From a virus, in IMG/VR virus record IMGVR_UViG_3300038701_000460, positions 1-32,304 of that record: a stretch of 32,304 nt of DNA; one strand, 5' to 3'. The notes beneath the pieces are model-generated. The model saw nothing but the letters and a program-made list of their open reading frames with translations, ran no database searches and was not told where the DNA came from. Shown one piece after another: positions 15,309-19,740 of the stretch. The position numbers and the translations under genes were made by a program. Positions within the stretch are counted from its first letter, which is position 1; each line of letters opens with the position of its first letter.

Positions 15309-15790
15309 AAAGTGTTTACTCCATATAGTCACAGTTTATGTTTCTGACCGCGGTCAGGTATGTTTACTTATGTTATAATGACGGAGATGGCATTTCAACA
15401 TAATTTTTTAGCGGCCCGAAGCCCGAACATTCCCGTATGCGGGCACAGGTGCGGGCCTCTTACTGCCACAAGGGTTTGAGGGCAAAAGTAAACAGAAAAA
15501 GCCCGAACGCTTCCTATTCTGTTCCAGAATGCCCTATAACCGTTTACTTTACCCTCTCTCTCTCTCTTTTATATATATATTATTAGGGATATTAGGGAAG
15601 GTATAAGTAAAAGCCACGTGGTTACTGGCGGCCCGTACGATTCCATTTTCAGGGCTAGGTACGGGTAAGTACGGGCCAAATCGGATTACCAACTGTGAAA
15701 TCAATCACTTAGGTACGGGCTTCGGCGGTCAGGTACGGTGGAGGTGTTTCAAAGTGTTTACTGTGTCCAGCGTGTTCCAAAGTGTTTACT
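15240..15790. repeat. Array of seven GTTTACT / AGTAAAC boxes
   Basis: GTTTACT at 15240-15246, 15314-15320, 15362-15368, 15542-15548, 15756-15762 and 15784-15790, and the reverse (AGTAAAC) at 15487-15493. Seven copies in ~550 bp, far above chance in non-coding DNA. The same heptamer also occurs in the three module promoters (17154, 18442, 18765) and twice at 24460-24486. Longer shared contexts (AGTGTTTACTTTT at 15237 and 15782) suggest that flanks matter too. Confidence 0.6.
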
Positions 15791-15934
15791 TTTGTTTCGG
15801 ATTTTTCGTGCGGAAAATTTTGGTCAAAACGCGGGCTTTCTGAGGTCGATTTCCAGCGCCGACCCCCTGGGGGTGGTAGGTATGCCTTCCCTTTCTTCAA
15901 AAACGCCGTGAGCGGCTTCTCAGGAGGTCTCAGG
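15333..15934. other. Non-coding control region: boxes, palindromes, AT-rich tract, candidate origin
   Basis: About 600 bp with no convincing gene. It holds: a palindrome CTGACCGCGGTCAG (15344-15357); TATAAT at 15374-15379 on plus; a GC-rich stretch with several GCCCGAA and GTACGGGC/GGTACGG motifs (15410-15735); a pyrimidine run then (TA)n and two ATTAGGG (15553-15600), possibly an unwinding element; repeated CAAAGTGTTTACT at 15750-15762 and 15778-15790; and a GC palindrome ACCCCCTGGGGGT around 15861-15875. Together these look like a regulatory hub and perhaps a replication origin or resolution site for the neighbouring recombinase. None of these uses is proved by sequence alone. Confidence 0.45.
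15344..15357. promoter_or_regulatory. Perfect 14-bp palindrome, operator candidate
   Basis: CTGACCGCGGTCAG is its own reverse complement. It lies about 36 bp from the HTH gene start and just before the plus-strand TATAAT at 15374-15379, an ideal place for a repressor dimer controlling both directions. Confidence 0.45.
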
Positions 15935-16519
15935 ATACAATTTGAAGCATATTGTCGTGTATCGACAAACGACCAAGATTATGAACCACAATTGAACACT
16001 ATTAAAAAAGTTTACCTTCAGGCAATTGCACAATGTGAAAAGGTGAGCGGCAAGAAACAATACAGGGACCGGCCAGTCTTGGATAACCTGGTAAAGATCG
16101 CACAACCTGGCGACAAAATCGTAGTGTGGAAACTTGACCGGCTTGCCAGGTCATTAAACGACCTTTTACAATTAGTCGATCTATTCACAATGAAGCAAAT
16201 CGCATTGGAAGTCCTCGACCAACGAATCGATACAAGCACAGCAAGCGGTTTAGCATTTCTTCAAATGTTGGGCGTTTTTGCCGAATTTGAAACAAACCTA
16301 AGAAGCGAAAGACAACGCCAAGGCATTGAAAAAGCGAAAAAAGCGGGTAAGTATAAAGGACGGAAAATTGACACTAATCACGATAAGATTCGTCAATTAT
16401 ATGACAGTGGGTTGTCTAACAATCAGATTGCTCAACAAATGAACATAAGTATCAGCACTGTATACCGAGTGCTGACTCAACGTGATAAAGTATTAAATAA
16501 TGATACCGAGGCGGCATAA
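15935..16519 (+). CDS. Serine recombinase, resolvase/invertase type (apparent AUA start)
   Basis: 194 residues if started at 15935. AYCRVSTNDQ places Arg8 and Ser10 exactly where gamma-delta/Tn3 resolvases have their catalytic pair; further on are VVWKLDRLARSLNDLL, DTSTASGLAFLQMLGVFAEFE and a C-terminal HTH (NNQIAQQMNISISTVYRVL). So this is a full small serine recombinase, not a large serine integrase. No ATG, GTG or TTG lies near; the codon at the right place is ATA, 7 nt behind a perfect AGGAGG (15922-15927). An ATG at 15782 would add 51 residues unlike any recombinase. Jobs could be multimer resolution of a circular genome or inversion of a segment; neither target site is identified. It is followed by TerS-like, with a 1-nt gap. 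Confidence 0.8.
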   Translation: MQFEAYCRVSTNDQDYEPQLNTIKKVYLQAIAQCEKVSGKKQYRDRPVLDNLVKIAQPGDKIVVWKLDRLARSLNDLLQLVDLFTMKQIALEVLDQRIDTSTASGLAFLQMLGVFAEFETNLRSERQRQGIEKAKKAGKYKGRKIDTNHDKIRQLYDSGLSNNQIAQQMNISISTVYRVLTQRDKVLNNDTEAA

Positions 16520-16520
16520 G

Positions 16521-16838
16521 ATGATAGGCAAAGGCAGAGCGACACCAGTTTTAAGAAGCGAACAAAAAAACATATTGAGGCAGTCAGTTGAGGCTAACAA
16601 CTCACTGGAACACATCTTCCATGTGATTAGTCGATTAGAAAATGAACTATTAGAGCCGCAAGAATTCGTACAAGCAAAAGCCGCACTGGACGCACGATTA
16701 AAGCTATTGAATAAATACTTACCGGATATGAAGAGTATCGACCCAAGCGGCCAAGTGGTACTACCCGCGCCGGTGGTGGTAGACGCGGAGCAGTACGAAA
16801 GTATGAGAAGAAGAATGCTAGACGTGGATGACTGTTAA
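16521..16838 (+). CDS. Terminase small subunit-like protein
   Basis: 105 residues from the ATG at 16521, with GAGG 9 nt upstream inside the recombinase end; the ATG at 16500 is poorly placed. The sequence is helical (NSLEHIFHVISRLENELLEP, then AKAALDARLKLLNKYLPDMK) and ends acidic (RRRMLDVDDC). The 'LEPQEF..AK..L.A.LKLLNKYLPD.K..D' phrase is the shape of TerS proteins from small phage families; no classical N-terminal HTH is evident. TerS binds the packaging site and hands the DNA to TerL, which is found 2.9 kb away at 19741. The call is moderate. Its stop shares TTAA with the stop of the opposite-strand gene at 16835. Confidence 0.45.
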   Translation: MIGKGRATPVLRSEQKNILRQSVEANNSLEHIFHVISRLENELLEPQEFVQAKAALDARLKLLNKYLPDMKSIDPSGQVVLPAPVVVDAEQYESMRRRMLDVDDC

Positions 16839-17083
16839 GAACAGTGTAATTTGTACGCTTGTTTAATTAATTCAAGCGTACTTTCGTGACCAAGCACTCC
16901 AAAAATTTCGACATTTATATCTGCGCATAATCCCCAGTCGTAACCACAGTCATTAAAATCAATAGTATCATCGTTGTTAGCACAACATTGAACATCATAT
17001 TCAATACCATCTATTTCAACAATAAAGTTAAAAAAACCCTCGCGTATACCATATTCTCCCACGCCTTCAAATTTAATTTTCAT
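16835..17083 (-). CDS. Small acidic protein of unknown function
   Basis: 82 residues, MKIKFEGVGEYGIREGFFNF onward, with a GAGGTG ribosome site. It is strongly acidic (NNDDTIDFNDCGYDWGLCAD) and has four Cys. No membrane segment, no recognised domain; a DNA-mimic-type inhibitor would be compatible with the charge but there is no further support. It is the only gene of transcription unit A, downstream of the first module (17119-17185), and converges on TerS-like. Confidence 0.55.
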   Translation of the reverse strand: MKIKFEGVGEYGIREGFFNFIVEIDGIEYDVQCCANNDDTIDFNDCGYDWGLCADINVEIFGVLGHESTLELIKQAYKLHCS

Positions 17084-17118
17084 AATGTTACACCTCAGTG
17101 TTGAATTTAACTTGCTCT

Positions 17119-17185
17119 CGTTTCGTTATTTGATGATTGCATCATGCGCTTAAAGTAAACGCTTGTATAGTCATTTTCGGACAAT
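17119..17185 (-). promoter_or_regulatory. Promoter/operator/leader module A
   Basis: Minus strand order: TTGTCCGAAAATGAC (17184-17170), -35 TATACA (17169-17164), 17-bp spacer containing GTTTACT, -10 CATGAT (17146-17141), then AACGAAACG (17127-17119) before the ribosome site of the 82-aa gene. The same layout is found at 18407-18473 and 18730-18807. The left end overlaps the last codons of the upstream gene. Confidence 0.65.
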
Positions 17186-17530
17186 ATGCGCGAATAACTC
17201 TTCAGTTAAACCACCGGCAAGACATTGGTCACGCAATGAATCGACGTGTTTGCTGCGCTTGCGATCTCGCAAGTAACCAAGCGGATTTCTACACGATAAC
17301 GTGACTTCAGCTATCAACCTATTGTGCAAATAAACACGTACCGCCGATGGATAACCAGCACGCCCACTGGTGTTACTAACTCGTACACCAGCGACAGCTA
17401 ACTCATGTTCGACACGCCCTTGATTGATGCGTGCCAGTGCCTCGGCCTCGGTGACATTGTGATCAGCTGCAATAGCCGTTACAGTCAGATAATTATTCAC
17501 ATAGTCCAGATAAAAGTCGCGATTATTCAT
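17171..17530 (-). CDS. Small protein of unknown function, last gene of unit B
   Basis: 119 residues, MNNRDFYLDYVNNYLTVTAI onward. The N-terminal helix pair with 'ADHNVTEAEALARINQGR' could be a small helix-turn-helix; the rest is basic and mixed (CRNPLGYLRDRKRSKHVDSL). No clear domain. Its stop lies in module A, where the shared sequence TTGTCCGAAAATGAC supplies the codons of IVRK and the stop, in a frame different from that used by the 88-aa gene (18452), so the element is conserved for DNA, not protein, reasons. The start overlaps the previous gene stop by 4 nt (coupled). Confidence 0.6.
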   Translation of the reverse strand: MNNRDFYLDYVNNYLTVTAIAADHNVTEAEALARINQGRVEHELAVAGVRVSNTSGRAGYPSAVRVYLHNRLIAEVTLSCRNPLGYLRDRKRSKHVDSLRDQCLAGGLTEELFAHIVRK

Positions 17531-17712
17531 ATGTTACCCTCTACCCTCTTTCTAATCAATTCGAGTGTTTCGCGTTCGCGCTTTTCAACCTGACAAGCAG
17601 CGTGTGCGGTGAACAACTTAGTATAATCCGAAGGTTTACCGCCGTATTTTTTCGCGCGTTCTTTAGCGCTTGGTGTTAAAATAATTTTTTTACCGCAGAT
17701 AGTACAATTCAT
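17527..17712 (-). CDS. Small zinc-finger-like protein
   Basis: 61 residues, MNCTICGKKIILTPSAKERA onward. CxxC (3-6) with a later His-x-x-Cys (HAAC, about residues 37-40) would bind one zinc; the C-terminal third is a charged helix (EKRERETLELIRKRVEG). Such tiny treble-clef-like proteins in early phage operons usually bind nucleic acid or act as antirestriction/transcription modifiers; nothing here is decisive. It begins behind GGGGGT and is coupled by ATGA overlap to the 29-aa ORF before and by 4 nt to the next gene. Confidence 0.6.
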   Translation of the reverse strand: MNCTICGKKIILTPSAKERAKKYGGKPSDYTKLFTAHAACQVEKRERETLELIRKRVEGNI

Positions 17713-17798
17713 GCGTTACCCCCTACCCACTTATAAAAGTGCGTTTCAGTCATTGGTTCATTTGATGGGTTCAATACTAACAATTCGCTTGCTTTCAT
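17709..17798 (-). CDS. 29-aa ORF between RadC-like and zinc-finger genes
   Basis: ATG at 17798, 2 nt after the RadC-like stop, reading MKASELLVLNPSNEPMTETH and ending WVGGNA. GAGG lies inside the end of the preceding gene, slightly far. It ends with an ATGA overlap with the 61-aa gene, the typical coupling of this operon, which is the main reason to believe it. No similarity recognised. Confidence 0.4.
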   Translation of the reverse strand: MKASELLVLNPSNEPMTETHFYKWVGGNA

Positions 17799-17800
17799 AT

Positions 17801-18238
17801 CTACAATAACCCTCTTTCAGCAAAGCTCATGCTATCCAGTTTTGAAACGATGAGATGATCAAGTAGCGCTATATCGAGAAGCCTGCAAGCGTCCTCAACG
17901 CGTTTAGTCAATTGTATATCCGCTTCACTCGGTTCAATTGATCCGCCAGGGTGGTTGTGACTGATAATAATCGCTTTAGCATTATTCAATAATGCGACTT
18001 TCACTATTTCACGCGGGTAAACGCTTGCACCATCAATGGTCCCAGTGAACATACGTTCCGCTTTGATTAGTTTGTGTTGAGTATCTAAAAAAGCAACCTC
18101 AAACACTTCCACCTCTTCAAAACCTATGCGTAGTCGAAAATAGTCTTTCGCGTCACAACATCGAGTGAATGACGCTTCACTTTTAATATACGTGTTTTCA
18201 ATTTCTTTAATCGCCGCTTTAATTAATTCTCTGTTCAT
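17801..18238 (-). CDS. RadC/JAB-MPN domain protein
   Basis: 145 residues, a full RadC-type domain. Metal site: Glu47 (FEVAFLDTQ), His94 and His96 (SHNHPGGS at 93-100), Asp107; the JAMM motif H-x-H-x(10)-D is intact. The N-terminal ~40 residues are charged and not the usual HhH of bacterial RadC, so this is the short plasmid/phage form (YeeS-like). The JAB fold suggests a metalloprotease-like or nuclease activity; RadC itself has no settled function. In phages it may act on host or defence proteins (inference). It is preceded by two tiny ORFs and followed by others, all in unit B. Confidence 0.8.
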   Translation of the reverse strand: MNRELIKAAIKEIENTYIKSEASFTRCCDAKDYFRLRIGFEEVEVFEVAFLDTQHKLIKAERMFTGTIDGASVYPREIVKVALLNNAKAIIISHNHPGGSIEPSEADIQLTKRVEDACRLLDIALLDHLIVSKLDSMSFAERGLL

Positions 18239-18239
18239 C

Positions 18240-18317
18240 TCACATCACCCCATTAACAATAAATTCTGCTGAAACAATCAGCACCAATACAAACAACATT
18301 TTTACATTGTCGCTCAT
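18240..18317 (-). CDS. 25-aa single-membrane-segment peptide
   Basis: ATG at 18317, behind GAGAGG with an 8-nt gap, encoding MSDNVKMLFVLVLIVSAEFI and ending VNGVM. Residues 7-20 are a hydrophobic helix long enough to span a membrane. It overlaps the previous ORF by ATGA (18314-18317) and ends just before the RadC-like start (18238). Candidate small membrane protein (holin-like, pump inhibitor or regulator of host protein); function unknown. Confidence 0.5.
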   Translation of the reverse strand: MSDNVKMLFVLVLIVSAEFIVNGVM

Positions 18318-18394
18318 GCGCCTAACCTCTCACTTATACTGTGGTCGATTGTATAACCAGCCCGAACACACAAATCAAAAATTGCAATTTCCAT
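18314..18394 (-). CDS. 26-aa ORF, first gene of unit B
   Basis: ATG at 18394 behind GGGGA, after the AACGAAACG box of module B. It reads MEIAIFDLCVRAGYTIDHSI and ends SERLGA, then overlaps the next ORF by ATGA. Could be a leader peptide controlling the rest of unit B or a real small protein. No similarity recognised. Confidence 0.4.
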   Translation of the reverse strand: MEIAIFDLCVRAGYTIDHSISERLGA

Positions 18395-18406
18395 AATTAA
18401 TGTCCC

Positions 18407-18473
18407 CGTTTCGTTATTTGATGATTCCATTATGCGCTCAAAGTAAACGGTTTACAAGTCATTTTCGGACAAT
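18407..18473 (-). promoter_or_regulatory. Promoter/operator/leader module B
   Basis: Minus strand: TTGTCCGAAAATGAC (18472-18458), -35 TTGTAA (18457-18452), 17-bp spacer, -10 CATAAT (18434-18429), AACGAAACG (18415-18407). The spacer has the perfect odd palindrome GTAAAC-C-GTTTAC (13 bp, 18443-18455), the cleanest operator candidate of the three modules. The -35 overlaps the TAA stop of the 88-aa gene. Confidence 0.7.
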
Positions 18474-18718
18474 TTTGCGTAGGTAGCAAATTGCTTTTTG
18501 ATGTCTGACAGATTAGAGAAATACTCGATCTTGGCTATTTTACCGCATGACAAACGGTAACCAACTTTATAGTCGCCAATAGCCAGGCGCTTGACTATAA
18601 CAGTCTTAACGCCGATAGCATTGTCGTACTTGTCGGAAGTGGCGCACATATACGGAACTAATACTGATTCTTCTTTTAGTAGCTTTGCTGTTAGCTTGCT
18701 GGCATTCAATGTTCTCAT
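18452..18718 (-). CDS. Small protein of unknown function (unit C)
   Basis: 88 residues from an ATG at 18718 behind GAGGG, MRTLNASKLTAKLLKEESVL onward; ends KLSENDL in module B DNA. It is basic with alternating hydrophobics (NAIGVKTVIVKRLAIGDYKV), a small mixed fold; no cysteine ribbon, no membrane segment. The pattern 'VLVPY..ATSD.Y...IGVKT.I.KRL.IGDY' hints at a beta-barrel RNA/DNA-binding protein, but I do not recognise the family. Its promoter is module C (18730-18807). Confidence 0.6.
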   Translation of the reverse strand: MRTLNASKLTAKLLKEESVLVPYMCATSDKYDNAIGVKTVIVKRLAIGDYKVGYRLSCGKIAKIEYFSNLSDIKKQFATYAKLSENDL

Positions 18719-18729
18719 GATGTTTCCCT

Positions 18730-18807
18730 CGTTTCGTTATTCGATGAGTCAATTATGCGCTTAAAGTAAACGCTTATCAACACTAATTTCGGTCATTTTC
18801 GGACAAA
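18730..18807 (-). promoter_or_regulatory. Promoter/operator/leader module C
   Basis: Minus strand: TTGTCCGAAAATGAC (18806-18792), a 12-bp stretch absent from the other modules, -35 TTGATA (18780-18775), 17-bp spacer with AAGCGTTTACTTTAAGCG, -10 CATAAT (18757-18752), AACGAAACG (18738-18730). Best -35/-10 pair of the three, so probably the strongest. Confidence 0.7.
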
Positions 18808-18878
18808 TTACACTCATAAGCAGATAGTAACGATAACTGTATATAGATAGTGTGAATTACCAGGACGATCGGTACCAG

Positions 18879-18938
18879 CCAGATTGCCAGATTGCCAGAT
18901 TGCCAGATTGCCAGATTGCCAGATTGCCAGATTGCCAG
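18879..18938. repeat. Octamer tandem array (CCAGATTG)x7
   Basis: Seven perfect copies starting at 18879, 18887, 18895, 18903, 18911, 18919 and 18927, plus a partial CCAG. The unit is not a multiple of three. It lies in the non-coding stretch between module C and the HNH gene. It may be an iteron array or a terminase/replication protein binding site, or simply a slippage-grown repeat. Confidence 0.85.
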
Positions 18939-19042
18939 CGGGTCGTTAAAAATCAACAACTTAGCTTGATCTGGATCAACTCGAACCAAAAAACCGGACT
19001 TCAATCCTCGGGTGCACGAAACCAGAAAACCCCTCCCGTACC

Positions 19043-19118
19043 GTGTCAGAGTGGAAAACCAAAATACCCCACCTACATTGTGTCAGAGTGGAAAACCCGC
19101 CAGGTGTATGTTAGAGTG
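19043..19118. repeat. Direct repeats GTGTCAGAGTGGAAAACC
   Basis: Two identical 18-mers (19043-19060, 19080-19097; start-to-start 37 bp) and a degenerate third (TGTTAGAGTG, 19109-19118, 28 bp further). Spacing of about 3-3.5 helical turns suggests protein binding on one DNA face. Confidence 0.75.
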
Positions 19119-19187
19119 TGACCATCGAGGATAGGTTTAGCGACTGAACAACATCAACGGTAGATGTCTTCCTCGATCATTTCAATA

Positions 19188-19204
19188 CCGATAATCTTTA
19201 TCGG
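19188..19204 (+). promoter_or_regulatory. Hairpin overlapping the HNH ribosome site
   Basis: CCGATAA-TCT-TTATCGG (19188-19204): 7-bp stem, 3-nt loop. Its right arm runs into GGAGA (19203-19207), the ribosome site for the ATG at 19214, so folding should reduce HNH translation. Confidence 0.45.
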
Positions 19205-19213
19205 AGATTAGTT

Positions 19214-19738
19214 ATGATCACACAGCAAGAATTGAAATCCCTTTTACATTACGACCCCGTGACTGGCGTGTTCACATGGTTGCCTCGTCAATCGAAAAGT
19301 TTTAACACTCAGAAAGCAGGTAAAGAAGCTGGAACGATTAAGGTTCAGGGGAGACATGAGTGCCGTAGAATCAACGTGGGCGGTAAACTCTACTACGCCC
19401 ATCGACTGGCATGGTTATACGTTCACGGTAAATTTCCTGACGATGAAATTGATCATATTAATGGTAACGCTCTTGATAACAGAATGATTAACATGCGCGA
19501 TGTGAGTAAAGTGGAAAATTGCAGGAATATGCCACACCGAAGTGCGAGTAATTCTAAATTACTAGGAGTTACTTGGAACAATCAATACTCCATGTGGAAG
19601 GTTCAGATAGCCGACCGACATCCCACCCGTAAAGGCAGAAAGTTTATTGGTCATTTTCGAGACTTTTTCGAAGCATGTTGCGCCCGTAAACGTGCTGAAT
19701 TATTCTATAACTATCACCCTAACCACGGTAGACCGTAG
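19214..19738 (+). CDS. HNH endonuclease with AP2-like C-terminus
   Basis: 174 residues. HNH motif: HRLAWLYVHGKFPDDEIDHI at 63-82 followed by NGNALDNRMINMRDVSKVEN; DH at 80-81 and Asn89 are the key residues of the beta-beta-alpha-metal fold. The C-terminal 60 residues (LLGVTWNNQYSMWKVQIADR, KFIGHFRDFFEACCARKRAE) look like an AP2-type DNA-binding domain, which is typical of free-standing homing endonucleases. It ends 2 nt before TerL. HNH proteins beside terminase can also take part in cos cleavage; the AP2 tail favours a homing enzyme. Translation is probably held down by the 19188-19204 hairpin. Confidence 0.85.
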   Translation: MITQQELKSLLHYDPVTGVFTWLPRQSKSFNTQKAGKEAGTIKVQGRHECRRINVGGKLYYAHRLAWLYVHGKFPDDEIDHINGNALDNRMINMRDVSKVENCRNMPHRSASNSKLLGVTWNNQYSMWKVQIADRHPTRKGRKFIGHFRDFFEACCARKRAELFYNYHPNHGRP

Positions 19739-19740
19739 CA

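Larger units (their letters stand above)
18808..19213. other. Repeat-rich non-coding stretch upstream of HNH and TerL
   Basis: No convincing gene. Contents in order: octamer array (18879-18938); dyad TTGATC-TG-GATCAA (18966-18979); two exact GTGTCAGAGTGGAAAACC repeats (19043-19060 and 19080-19097) and a variant TGTTAGAGTG (19109-19118); inverted repeat ATCGAGGA (19124-19131) with TCCTCGAT (19170-19177); hairpin 19188-19204. Such repeats before terminase genes fit a packaging recognition site (pac/cos). Confidence 0.5.

Noticed and set aside
15379-15480. Possible short plus-strand ORF beginning MTEMAFQHNF
   Set aside because: Its ATG overlaps the TATAAT, no ribosome site is correctly spaced, and the region is repeat-like.
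15709-15900. 63-codon minus-strand ORF in the control region
   Set aside because: No plausible ribosome site; it covers palindromes and repeats and runs against the recombinase leader.
15935-16519. Large serine integrase
   Set aside because: Only about 194 residues with a small C-terminal HTH; lacks the recombinase and zinc-ribbon domains of large integrases.
18879-18938. CRISPR-like array
   Set aside because: Repeats are 8 bp, contiguous and have no spacers.
18783-19004. 73-codon minus-strand ORF through the octamer array
   Set aside because: Starts at a TTG with no spaced ribosome site, is built largely from the CCAGATTG repeat, and its end falls in module C; more likely non-coding.
18852-19121. 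89-codon plus-strand ORF through the same repeats
   Set aside because: No ribosome site; composition is that of translated octamer repeats and direct repeats.
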